64,000 nucleotides of DNA from Olsenella sp. KH3B4 (GTDB lineage: Bacteria; Actinomycetota; Coriobacteriia; Coriobacteriales; Atopobiaceae). Under the pieces are notes generated by a model. It had not been told where the DNA came from. It saw only the letters and a list, made by a program, of their open reading frames with translations, and searched no databases. Numbering within the stretch: position 1 is the first letter of the stretch; every line of letters starts with the position of its first letter. The stretch spans positions 20,982-84,981 of the forward strand of contig FOHD01000010.1 of the NCBI GenBank assembly GCA_900111695.1, read 5' to 3'. The translations under genes and the position numbers were made by a program. This document shows positions 24,973 to 32,693 of the stretch, piece by piece.

Positions 24973-24993
24973 AACGTGAACAGCGTTCATGTT
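24973..24993. promoter_or_regulatory. Probable TetR operator dyad
   Basis: AACGTGAAC-AGC-GTTCATGTT is a dyad with one mismatched pair, containing the TGAAC/GTTCA core common to many TetR operators. It lies about 50 bases upstream of the membrane-protein/TetR operon. Confidence 0.55.
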
Positions 24994-25058
24994 GAGGAGA
25001 GGAGCCGAGACAGTCAAGTAGGAGACTGCAGCCTGCATGTGACCGTCACAGCTTGTTG

Positions 25059-26246
25059 CTACTTGAGCGCGGCGGTCTGCGACAACTCAACTTTGGTTGC
25101 CGCCGCGTCGAGTGCTGAGTCAAGCTCATGTTGGAAGGGGATGCGGTCGAGCGCCGTCTCTACCTCAAGCTGTAGTTGCCCGCCAGGCAAGTTCGCGTTG
25201 GAGCCCCTCACGCGCGTGAGGGGCATGGCGTCGACTGCCTCGACTGCCTGCTGTGCGTCCTTCTCGGCAGCGGGGGAGAGCAAGAGCGTGACCCGCGAGG
25301 TCCATGGCTCTGACGCTGCCCAGAAGCCGTCAAGTGCCTGCGTCATGCCGGGTACGTTGTGGACGCGCAGGACACGGGCACCGCGCGCCACCGCAGCAAG
25401 CGAGATGCCTATGGTCGCGTCGTCGCGAGCGGGGGCGCTTGCGACGCCGCTCACGGTACCCACGAAGCGCTTGCGCGACACCGCGCACATGAGGGGATAG
25501 CCAAGGCTGGCAAGGTCTTGCGTGGCGCGGAGAATGACGATGTTGTCCTCGGCGCTCTTGCCAAAGCCCACGCCGGGATCAAGGCAGATGCGGGATGCGG
25601 CGACGCCGCGCGCCTCGAGGTCGCGCGCGCGATTGAGGAGGTAGTCCTCGAGAAGCGACATCACGTGGCTGGAGTCTGGCAACAGGGGTTTGTCTCCGCC
25701 GGCCTCCCACGCGCGGTTTCCGGCAGAGGCGCCGTTCATGAGTGCAGACAGGTCGTCCTTCTCGGCAGACGCCATGACCGCCGAGCTCTTGGTTGCCGTG
25801 CCGGATACGGGACCTGAGTGCATGACCACGCAGCCGCAGTCCGACGTTGCGGCTACCTTGACCATGCGCGGGTCAGAGAAGCCGGTGACGTCGTTGATGA
25901 TCTGGGCTCCTAGGTCAACGCAGCGCTGCGCGACCTCCGGGTGACGCGTGTCTATTGAGACGAGTGCGCCCTCGCGCACGAGCCAGCGCACAACGGGTTC
26001 CAGGCGCTGGAACTCCTCGTCTGGTTGTACCGGCGTGAAGCCGGGGCGCGTGGACTCGCCGCCCACGTCGATGAGGTCGGCGCCGTCGGCCAGCATCTGG
26101 GACGCCGTGGCAATCGCCGCCTTCGGGGCGTTGTGCGTGCCGCCGTCGGAGAAGGAGTCCGGTGTCACGTTGAGCACGCCCATCACGCGGGGGCGCGAGA
26201 GGTCGAGGGCAACGTTTGAGCAGTTCCAGGTGGGCGCGATAGGCAT
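25059..26246 (-). CDS. folP: Dihydropteroate synthase
   Basis: Joins p-aminobenzoate to 6-hydroxymethyl-dihydropterin diphosphate in folate synthesis. Motifs in the 395-residue protein: VMGVLNVTPDSFSDGG near 20, DLIDVGGESTRPG, IINDVTGF, LDPGVGFGKSAEDN, and a C-terminal ARVLRVHNV. About 35 extra residues lie before the DPGVGFGK motif (EKDDLSALMNGAS region), and about 75 residues follow the normal end, making it longer than the usual 270-300. GGAG lies 6 bases before ATG 26246; ATG 26258 is the alternative start. It stands alone; no other folate gene is adjacent. Confidence 0.92.
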   Translation of the reverse strand: MPIAPTWNCSNVALDLSRPRVMGVLNVTPDSFSDGGTHNAPKAAIATASQMLADGADLIDVGGESTRPGFTPVQPDEEFQRLEPVVRWLVREGALVSIDTRHPEVAQRCVDLGAQIINDVTGFSDPRMVKVAATSDCGCVVMHSGPVSGTATKSSAVMASAEKDDLSALMNGASAGNRAWEAGGDKPLLPDSSHVMSLLEDYLLNRARDLEARGVAASRICLDPGVGFGKSAEDNIVILRATQDLASLGYPLMCAVSRKRFVGTVSGVASAPARDDATIGISLAAVARGARVLRVHNVPGMTQALDGFWAASEPWTSRVTLLLSPAAEKDAQQAVEAVDAMPLTRVRGSNANLPGGQLQLEVETALDRIPFQHELDSALDAAATKVELSQTAALK

Positions 26247-26511
26247 GGCAGTCTCCATGGGTACATGGCCGGACCGCCCCGAGCCTTGCTGTGCGGCGCA
26301 TTTGCGTCGGCCGGGCGCGGTTGGCCCGGCGGGATTCATGATACCCGTGAAGGCCGGTGACGGCCAGCGGCGAGCCGCGGGCGCGCCGACGGGCCTGGCG
26401 ACGGCCTCGGACGATAGGCGACCGGCGACGGGCCGCGAGAAAAGAAAAAAGTTCAACTTGAGGGTTGCATCCCTCGGAGCGATTCGTATAATTACTTCTC
26501 GCGTTGAGAAT

Positions 26512-26586
26512 TCCCCGGTGGCGCAGTGGTAGCGCAGCTGACTGTTAATCAGCGTGTCGCAGGTTCGAACCCTGCCCGGGGAGCCA
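26512..26586 (+). tRNA. tRNA-Asn (anticodon GTT)
   Basis: The acceptor stem TCCCCGG (26512-26518) pairs with CCGGGGA (26576-26582); the anticodon loop is CTGTTAA within stem GCTGA/TCAGC; the T arm is GCAGG-TTCGAAC-CCTGC. CCA is encoded (26584-26586). Confidence 0.96.
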
Positions 26587-26596
26587 GAGATTTCGC

Positions 26597-26629
26597 AGGC
26601 CAGATGGCAATTTGCCGTCTGGCCTGTTT
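26597..26629 (+). terminator. Terminator after tRNA-Asn
   Basis: AGGCCAGATGGC (26597-26608) and GCCGTCTGGCCT (26614-26625) form a long stem with one mismatch and a short loop, followed by GTTTG. Confidence 0.75.
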
Positions 26630-26648
26630 GCTATCTCGCGGGATTATT

Positions 26649-26700
26649 CTCCCCGGCAATGGAATCCCACTCCCCGGCAATGGAATCCCAATGCCGGGGA
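26649..26700. repeat. Two perfect 21-bp tandem repeats plus inverted half
   Basis: A 21-base unit beginning CTCCCCGGCAATGGAATCCC occurs twice in a row (26649-26669, 26670-26690) and is followed by TGCCGGGGA (26692-26700), the reverse complement of the unit's TCCCCGGCA. It lies upstream of the glycan-export ABC operon and could be a regulator site or a hairpin. Confidence 0.8.
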
Positions 26701-26715
26701 ACTAAATCCCGTTTC

Positions 26716-26743
26716 TGTGACAGGGCTGGGCCTGTGCTAGCAT
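26716..26743 (+). promoter_or_regulatory. Candidate promoter for the ABC export operon
   Basis: TGTGAC (26716-26721) and TAGCAT (26738-26743) with a 16-base spacer and a TG upstream of the -10, about 64 bases before the permease start. Moderate match only. Confidence 0.4.
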
Positions 26744-26806
26744 CAGAAAGATATTCGACAAGAACGGGCGCCGCTTGCCCGTACAACTCCTTTGACGGGA
26801 GGAACC

Positions 26807-27691
26807 TTGGCTTCAGACATCGAGCCTGCTGAGAAGGACATGGCCACGGCCCCAGAGGAGGCGCCCGCCCCACAAGCCCCCGCGCATACAACCTCGGCGC
26901 GCGACGCGTGGTATCCCGCTGGCAAGCGTGACCTCTTCATCCTCCGCGAGCTTGTCTCAAAGGACTTCAAGCTCAAGTATCGCCGCAGCGTCCTGGGTGT
27001 CATCTGGAGCGTGCTCAACCCGCTCCTCATGATGATTGTCATGTCCTTTGTCTTCTCGTTCTTCCTCCGCTACGCGGACATCCAGCACTACCCGCTCTAC
27101 CTCATCGTTGCCAACATCACCTGGCAGGTCTTCTCCGACTCCACCAACGCCGGCATGATGTCGATCATCGAGGCCGCACCGCTACTCAAGAAGGTTCGGG
27201 TGAAGAAGTCCGTGTTCCCCATCGAGAAGGTCCTGTTCTCGCTAGTGAACTTCCTCTTCTCGCTTATCGCCGTCTTCATCGTGATGATCTGGGAGGGCGT
27301 GGCGCCAACTCCTCTCATGTTGCTCGCGCCCGTCTGCATCGTGCTGCTCATGCTCTTCTGCGCGGGCCTCTCCCTGCTCCTCTCGGCGCTCGCCGTCTTC
27401 TTCCGTGACCTCGTCCACCTGTGGAGCGTCCTGCTCATGGCGTGGATGTACGCCACCCCGCTCTTCTGGCCCGTCTCCATGATCGAGCAGGTGCCCTTCC
27501 ACGTTGTCCGCATCCTCATGTACGTCAATCCCATGTACAACTACGTAACCTTCATGCGCGACACCGTCATCTACGCGACGATGCCCTCCGTCGAGGTGGT
27601 CGTGAGCTGTGTTGTGTGGGCGCTCGTCTCGCTGGCCCTGGGCTACGCGGTCTTCCGCTCCCACGAGCGCCGCTTCATCCTCTTCATCTAG
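26807..27691 (+). CDS. Polysaccharide/teichoic acid export ABC permease (Wzm/TagG-like)
   Basis: 294-residue ABC-2 type permease. A cytosolic N-terminus rich in Ala/Pro precedes the family opening RDLFILRELVSKDFKLKYRR and SVLGVIWSVLNPLLMMIVMS; six membrane segments follow, with the conserved RDLVHLWSVLLMAWMYATPL region. It moves lipid-linked glycan across the membrane with the ATPase encoded next. The TTG start at 26807 is chosen because GGGAGGAACC lies directly before it. No glycosyltransferase cluster is nearby, so the substrate is unknown. Confidence 0.92.
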   Translation: MASDIEPAEKDMATAPEEAPAPQAPAHTTSARDAWYPAGKRDLFILRELVSKDFKLKYRRSVLGVIWSVLNPLLMMIVMSFVFSFFLRYADIQHYPLYLIVANITWQVFSDSTNAGMMSIIEAAPLLKKVRVKKSVFPIEKVLFSLVNFLFSLIAVFIVMIWEGVAPTPLMLLAPVCIVLLMLFCAGLSLLLSALAVFFRDLVHLWSVLLMAWMYATPLFWPVSMIEQVPFHVVRILMYVNPMYNYVTFMRDTVIYATMPSVEVVVSCVVWALVSLALGYAVFRSHERRFILFI

Positions 27692-27747
27692 TATCTTGGC
27701 CGCTGGCCGCCCTGCGCGGTCGCTTGCGGCCCAAACCGTAAGGTCAG

Positions 27748-28863
27748 GTGGCACACGTGCAGGACACCCTCAATCTGGACAACGGCGGCAGCGTCTTTCT
27801 CGGCCTCTCGTCGACCTCCCTTCGCGTGGGCGACAAGCTCCAGGTTACGCCGCACTTCCGTGGGGTCGAGAAGGAAGACTACCTCTGCAATTACGTCTGG
27901 AACCTCGACGGCAGCTGGGAGAAGGGCGACTTCGACTCCACCATCGAGCACGTTGGTCACACCATCCCTCAGTACAGCTGGGAGTTTGTGCCCGACAGGC
28001 CCGGGCGCTACCGCATTGCTGTCGACATCGAGGACTCGCAGGGGCGCTTCAAGGGCAACGTCGAGCGCTGGATCATCGTTGCAGGTAAGTATGGCTTCCT
28101 GCGCCCGCCCGTTCCGCCAGCGGACGCTCCCACGGCGGTTCTCGCCGACGACGTATCGATGATCTTCAACATAGCGTCCGAGCAGTTCAACTCCCTCAAG
28201 GAGTACTTCATCGCCGCCGCGAAGCACGAGCTCACCTTCAAGGAGTTCCGCGCACTGGACCACATCTCCTTCGAGGTCAAGCGCGGGGAGGCCTTTGGCC
28301 TTGTGGGCACCAATGGGTCCGGCAAGTCGACCATGCTCAAGATCATCGCGGGCGTGCTCGAGCCCTCCGCGGGCAAGGTCGACGTCCACGGAACCATCGC
28401 GCCGCTCATCGAGCTCGGTGCGGGCTTCGACATGGAGCTCACGGCCAAGGAGAACATCTACCTCAACGGCGCGCTCCTGGGCTACCGCAAGGACTTCATC
28501 GACGAGCACTTCCAAGACATCGTCGACTTCGCCGAGCTGGACGGCTTCATGGACATGCCCCTCAAGAACTACTCCTCGGGCATGGTCGCGCGCATCGCCT
28601 TCGCCATCGCCACGGTGACCGAGCCCGACATCCTCATCGTCGACGAGACACTCTCTGTTGGCGACTTCCTCTTCCAGCAGAAGTGCGAGCGTCGCATCAA
28701 GGAGCTCGTTGAGTCCGACAACGTGACCGTTCTTCTCGTGAGCCACGACATCAGCCTTGTTGAGCGCATCTGCGACCGCGTGTGCTGGATCGAGAAAGGC
28801 CACATGCGCATGATTGGCGAGACGGACGAGGTCTGCGAGGCGTACCGCTCCCTCCAGCGATGA
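27748..28863 (+). CDS. Polysaccharide/teichoic acid export ABC ATPase (Wzt/TagH-like) with extra N-terminal beta domain
   Basis: 371-residue ATPase. The C-terminal 240 residues are the ABC domain: Walker A GTNGSGKST near 191-199, signature NYSSGMVARI, Walker B DILIVDETL, H-loop VLLVSHDI. Before it are about 115 residues predicted as a beta-sandwich (FLGLSSTSLRVGDKLQVTPH, CNYVWNLDGSW, DRPGRYRIAVDIEDSQGRF). Some Wzt proteins have a C-terminal glycan-binding beta domain; here the extra domain is N-terminal. The start may be GTG 27748 or GTG 27757, both near AAGGTCAGGTGG. The stop lies within a palindromic terminator. Confidence 0.9.
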   Translation: MAHVQDTLNLDNGGSVFLGLSSTSLRVGDKLQVTPHFRGVEKEDYLCNYVWNLDGSWEKGDFDSTIEHVGHTIPQYSWEFVPDRPGRYRIAVDIEDSQGRFKGNVERWIIVAGKYGFLRPPVPPADAPTAVLADDVSMIFNIASEQFNSLKEYFIAAAKHELTFKEFRALDHISFEVKRGEAFGLVGTNGSGKSTMLKIIAGVLEPSAGKVDVHGTIAPLIELGAGFDMELTAKENIYLNGALLGYRKDFIDEHFQDIVDFAELDGFMDMPLKNYSSGMVARIAFAIATVTEPDILIVDETLSVGDFLFQQKCERRIKELVESDNVTVLLVSHDISLVERICDRVCWIEKGHMRMIGETDEVCEAYRSLQR

Positions 28864-28889
28864 GACAAAGGGAGTTTCCCTTTGTCTCA
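28861..28889 (+). terminator. 29-bp palindromic terminator, repeat family copy 1
   Basis: TGAGACAAAGGGA and its exact reverse complement TCCCTTTGTCTCA around GTT. It begins at the stop codon of the ABC ATPase. Close copies are at 49058-49086 and 55084-55112. Confidence 0.8.
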
Positions 28890-28969
28890 TCTGTGAATCG
28901 CGCGTCCTTCATCAAAGTTGGCATTCGTGCCGCCAGTTCGTGGTAAAGTTTCCTCGACCTTTAAGCGCG

Positions 28970-29091
28970 CACGAGATGCCCGCAAGGCTCAGGGAAGTCC
29001 GCACAGCTACCGTGTGTGGTCCACCCAGACACATGGCCTTCCATCATGGGATGTCTCGTGCCGGCTTACGTCGGTTCGGACATCTTTTTTC
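28970..29091 (+). promoter_or_regulatory. PyrR-controlled transcription attenuator of the pyr operon
   Basis: A terminator (GATGTC 29051-29056 with GACATC 29080-29085, then six T) ends 15 bases before pyrR. Its 5' arm is overlapped by TCTCGTGC (29055-29062), which can pair with GCACGAGA (28970-28977) as an antiterminator. In between, ATGCCCGCAAGGCT (28976-28989) resembles the PyrR-binding loop of Gram-positive pyr leaders. When UMP is high PyrR should stabilise the upstream hairpin, freeing the terminator. The structure is read by eye, not folded by software. Confidence 0.7.
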
Positions 29092-29105
29092 TTGAAGGGA
29101 GTCCC

Positions 29106-29663
29106 ATGGGAGAGCCAAGGCTCAAGGCCGTCATCATGGACGAGCAGGCCATGGAGCGCGCCACAACGCGCATCGCTCACGAGATCATCGAGCACAACGA
29201 GGGCTCGGCGAACATCCAGGTGATTGGCATCATTCGTCGCGGAGAGACCCTTGCCAACCGCCTCGCGAATGAGATCGAGAAGATCGAGGGCACGCGCCCC
29301 CCGGTGGGCTCGCTCGACATCAGCTTCTACCGCGACGACGTCATGCGCCACATCCAGCCCGTTGTCCACGGCACCAACATTCCCTTTGAGATCGACTCCA
29401 AGGACATCGTCCTGGTCGACGACGTCCTCTACACCGGCCGCACCGTGCGCTCGGCGCTCGACGCCCTCATGGACTACGGCCGCCCCAAGTCGGTCCAGCT
29501 TGCCGTGATGGTCGATCGCGGCCACCGCGAGCTGCCCATTCGTGCGGATTACGTTGGAAAGAACGTCCCCTCCTCGCACGAGGAGGACGTGCGCGTGTGC
29601 GCGCGTCCGCTCGACGACCACGACGCCGTCGAGATCTGGGGCATCGAGGGAGGGGAGAGGTAA
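29106..29663 (+). CDS. pyrR: Bifunctional pyr operon regulator / uracil phosphoribosyltransferase
   Basis: 185-residue PyrR. The PRPP-binding motif IVLVDDVLYTGRTVRSALDA is near residues 100-119, preceded by GIIRRGETLANRLA and followed by AVMVDRGHRELPIRADYVGK, all typical. It binds pyr leader RNA in response to UMP/UTP and has weak uracil phosphoribosyltransferase activity. AAGGGAG precedes the ATG. The stop TAA shares a base with the pyrB ATG. A matching attenuator lies just upstream. Confidence 0.96.
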   Translation: MGEPRLKAVIMDEQAMERATTRIAHEIIEHNEGSANIQVIGIIRRGETLANRLANEIEKIEGTRPPVGSLDISFYRDDVMRHIQPVVHGTNIPFEIDSKDIVLVDDVLYTGRTVRSALDALMDYGRPKSVQLAVMVDRGHRELPIRADYVGKNVPSSHEEDVRVCARPLDDHDAVEIWGIEGGER

Positions 29664-30598
29664 TGCTCTCGGTCAAGAACCTCATTGACACCTACAGCCT
29701 CACGGCGGACGACATCACCCAGATCCTGGACACCGCCGCGTCGTTCGAGTCGGTGAACAACCGTGCCATCAAGAAGGTGCCGGCGCTGCGCGGCCGCACC
29801 ATCGTGAACCTGTTCCTGGAGCCCTCCACGCGCACCAAGAGCTCCTTCGAGCTGGCCGAGAAGCGCCTCTCGGCAGACTCGCTCTCCATGGGCGGCAGCA
29901 CCTCCTCGGTGGTCAAGGGAGAGAGCCTCGCCGACACCATCCAGACCATCTCCGCCATGAACGTGGACATGTTCGTGTGCCGCGCCAAGCTCGCAGGCAC
30001 CCCGCAGCGCATCACCGAGAACACCGACGCCGTGGTCATCAACGCCGGCGACGGCAAGCACCAGCACCCCACGCAGGCCATGCTCGACCTCTACACCATT
30101 CGCAAGAACTTTGGGCACCTCGACGGCCTCAGGGTCGCCATCGTGGGCGACCTGGCGCACAGCCGCGTGTGCGGTTCTCTCGCGCCCGCGCTCAAGACCA
30201 TGGGCGCCGAGGTCACGCTCGTCGGCCCCCCAACCTTCCAGGTGGACGACCCGGACTGGTTTGGCTGCCCGCAGACGGCGAGCCTCGACGACGTGATCGA
30301 GGACATGGACGTCGTCTACATGCTGCGCGTCCAGCTCGAGCGCATGGAGGGCGCGGCAATCCCGTCCCGCCGCGAGTACAACCGCCTCTACGGCCTCGAC
30401 ATGACCCGCGTGAACCGCATGAAGCCGGACGCCATCATCTGCCACCCCGGCCCCATGAACCGCGGCATGGAAATCAACGCCGACGTGGCCGACTGCGCCC
30501 GCTCGCGCATCCTTAACCAGGTCAACGCGGGTGTCCTCACGCGCATGGCCGAGATGTACCTGCTTCTGGGAGGAGAGAACAATGGCCTTTCTGCTTAG
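29663..30598 (+). CDS. pyrB: Aspartate carbamoyltransferase catalytic subunit
   Basis: 311-residue enzyme making N-carbamoyl-aspartate, the first committed pyrimidine step. Carbamoyl-phosphate-binding EPSTRTKSSFELAEKRL near 53-69, GDGKHQHPTQAMLDL near 130, and CHPGPMNRG near 260 are all present. No pyrI regulatory subunit follows, as usual for PyrR-regulated operons. The ATG overlaps the pyrR stop by one base, and its 3' end overlaps pyrC by 17 bases. Confidence 0.97.
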   Translation: MLSVKNLIDTYSLTADDITQILDTAASFESVNNRAIKKVPALRGRTIVNLFLEPSTRTKSSFELAEKRLSADSLSMGGSTSSVVKGESLADTIQTISAMNVDMFVCRAKLAGTPQRITENTDAVVINAGDGKHQHPTQAMLDLYTIRKNFGHLDGLRVAIVGDLAHSRVCGSLAPALKTMGAEVTLVGPPTFQVDDPDWFGCPQTASLDDVIEDMDVVYMLRVQLERMEGAAIPSRREYNRLYGLDMTRVNRMKPDAIICHPGPMNRGMEINADVADCARSRILNQVNAGVLTRMAEMYLLLGGENNGLSA

Positions 30599-31874
30599 GG
30601 GCGCTCACGCGGTCGATCCGCAGGTCGACCTCGATAGCGTCTGCGACGTGCTCATCGACGACGGCAAGGTCGCTGCCGTGGGGGAGGGCCTCGAGCCCCC
30701 CGAGGGCTGCGAGGTCATCGACGCCCGCGGCAAGTACCTGGTGCCCGGCCTCGTCGACATGCACGTGCACTTCCGCGACCCCGGCTTCGAGTACAAGGAG
30801 ACCATCGAGACCGGCGCCCGCGCGGCCACGCACGGCGGCTTCACCGACGTGGCGACCATGCCCAACACCGACCCGGTGACCGACACTGGTGCCGAGATTC
30901 GCTATCAGCTCGACCATGCGCGCCAGGCTGGCCTCTGCCACGTTCGCCCCATCGGCGCGCTTACTGCTGGCGAGAAGGGCGAGCAGCTCGCAGAGATCGG
31001 CGACATGGTCATGGAGGGCGCCTGCGCCTTCTCCGATGACGGCCATGGCGTCCAGAGCGCCGGCATGATGCGCACCTGCATGGAGTACGTATCGCAGTTC
31101 GACCGCGTTGTCTCTGCCCACTGCGAGATCGAGACGCTCACCACGCACGGCGTGATCAACGAGGGCAAGGCCTCCACGCGCCTCGGCATGTTCGGCTGGC
31201 CCGCGCTTGGCGAGGAGCTCGAGATCTACCGTGACATCGAGCTGTGCCGCCTTACTGGCTGCCCGCTGCACATCGCCCACATCTCCACGGCCAAAGGCTT
31301 GGACCTCGTGCGCAAGGCAAAGGCCGAGGGACTGCCCGTGACCTGCGAGGTCACCCCGCACCACCTGTTCCTGAACGAGGACGACATCACCCCCGCATAC
31401 GACACCAACCTCAAGATGAACCCGCCCCTGCGCACTCCCGAGGACATGGCGGCGCTCGATGAGGGCATTCTCGATGGCTCGATCGACTGCGTGGTTACCG
31501 ACCACGCGCCGCACGCCCCGCACGAGAAGGACTGCGAGTGGGAGATCGCCTTCTTCGGCACCGTTGGCCTCGAGACCTCGCTGCCGCTCATGCTCACCAA
31601 GCTCGTCAACACGGGCCGCATGAGCTGGAAGCGTCTGGTCGAGGTCATGGCCGTGAACCCCAGGCAGATCCTGCGCCTCGCCCCCGTGCGCATCGAGCGT
31701 GGCTCGGCCGCTGACCTCACGCTCATCGACCCCACGTCCGAGTTCGAGGTTACGCCCGACTACCTCGTGGGCAAGTCCAAGAACTCCGCCTTCATGGGCT
31801 GGCGCCTCACCGGCCAGGCGACCGACGTCTTCGTGGACGGCCGTCGCACGCTGGCCAACGGCGTGGTGGCCTAG
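30582..31874 (+). CDS. pyrC: Dihydroorotase
   Basis: 430-residue class I dihydroorotase, a zinc amidohydrolase that closes carbamoyl-aspartate to dihydroorotate. Metal ligands: DMHVHFRDPGFEYKE near 58-72, HIAHIST near 228-234, and the active-site Asp in DHAPHAPHEK near 305. GGGAGGAGAG precedes the ATG inside the end of pyrB. pyrK starts with the base right after its stop. Confidence 0.97.
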   Translation: MAFLLRGAHAVDPQVDLDSVCDVLIDDGKVAAVGEGLEPPEGCEVIDARGKYLVPGLVDMHVHFRDPGFEYKETIETGARAATHGGFTDVATMPNTDPVTDTGAEIRYQLDHARQAGLCHVRPIGALTAGEKGEQLAEIGDMVMEGACAFSDDGHGVQSAGMMRTCMEYVSQFDRVVSAHCEIETLTTHGVINEGKASTRLGMFGWPALGEELEIYRDIELCRLTGCPLHIAHISTAKGLDLVRKAKAEGLPVTCEVTPHHLFLNEDDITPAYDTNLKMNPPLRTPEDMAALDEGILDGSIDCVVTDHAPHAPHEKDCEWEIAFFGTVGLETSLPLMLTKLVNTGRMSWKRLVEVMAVNPRQILRLAPVRIERGSAADLTLIDPTSEFEVTPDYLVGKSKNSAFMGWRLTGQATDVFVDGRRTLANGVVA

Positions 31875-32693
31875 GTGAGGACGACAAGGGACAGCGCCCG
31901 CGCCCGTCTCCTCGGCTTCCAGGTCGTCTCGAACGACCAGGTTGCCGAGGGGGCGTGGTGCATGGTCTTCAGGAGCGAGGTGGCGGCGCTCCTCGCCCCG
32001 GGCGAGTTTGTCGAGATCTCCGTTCCGTGTGACGCCTCCCAGGTCCTGAGGGTGCCGCTCTCGTTCTCGCGTGCCGATGCCGCGGCTGGCACCGTGCGCA
32101 TCGAGTACTCCGTCGTGGGCGACGGCACGCGTCGCCTCTCGCTCATGCGTCCTGGGGACGCTTCCACGCTGGTGGGGCCCTGCGGCCATGGGTGGAGGCT
32201 CCCTGGCGGAGAAGGACGCTCGCTTCTCGTTGCGGGCGGCATTGGGCTTCCGCCCGTGCTCGCTGCGGCGGAGATGCTGGCGGCGGCGGGGCGCCCATTC
32301 GACGCCGTGGTGGGTGCTCAGCGTGGCTCCAAGCTGGTGGGCGTTGACGTCGATCTCCTTCGCGCGGCGGGTTCGGCAGACCCCGAGTGTTGCGTGGTCG
32401 TGTGCACCGATGACGGCAGCCTGGGGCGTGCCGGCTTCACTACCGACGCCATGGCCGACCTTCTCGCCGAGCGCACCTACGAGACGGTCTTCACCTGCGG
32501 CCCCACCGTCATGATGGCGGGCGTCGCCCGCCTCGCCGAGGGCGCGGGAGTTGGCTGCCAGGCGTCCCTCGAGCGCATGATGGGCTGCGGCTTTGGCGCG
32601 TGCAGCTGCTGCAACGTTGCCATGCGCGACGGAACGAGCCGCTCGTGCTGCATGGACGGGCCCGTCTTCGATGCCGGGGAGGTGGCGTGGTGA
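31875..32693 (+). CDS. pyrK: Dihydroorotate dehydrogenase electron transfer subunit
   Basis: 272-residue FAD/[2Fe-2S] protein that passes electrons from PyrD to NAD+. An N-terminal FAD-binding barrel (LRVPLSFSRAD) and a NAD-binding domain (LLVAGGIGLPPVLAAAEML) are followed by the cysteine cluster at the C-terminus, MMGCGFGACSCCN and then SCCMDGPVF, the four-Cys [2Fe-2S] site. The GTG start follows the pyrC stop directly; the stop overlaps pyrD as GTGA. Its presence defines a class 1B enzyme. Confidence 0.95.
   Translation: MRTTRDSARARLLGFQVVSNDQVAEGAWCMVFRSEVAALLAPGEFVEISVPCDASQVLRVPLSFSRADAAAGTVRIEYSVVGDGTRRLSLMRPGDASTLVGPCGHGWRLPGGEGRSLLVAGGIGLPPVLAAAEMLAAAGRPFDAVVGAQRGSKLVGVDVDLLRAAGSADPECCVVVCTDDGSLGRAGFTTDAMADLLAERTYETVFTCGPTVMMAGVARLAEGAGVGCQASLERMMGCGFGACSCCNVAMRDGTSRSCCMDGPVFDAGEVAW

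Noticed and set aside
30537-32189. A 550-codon open frame antisense to pyrC and pyrK
   Set aside because: Lies entirely opposite well-identified pyrimidine genes with intact motifs; no ribosome-binding site and no family features.
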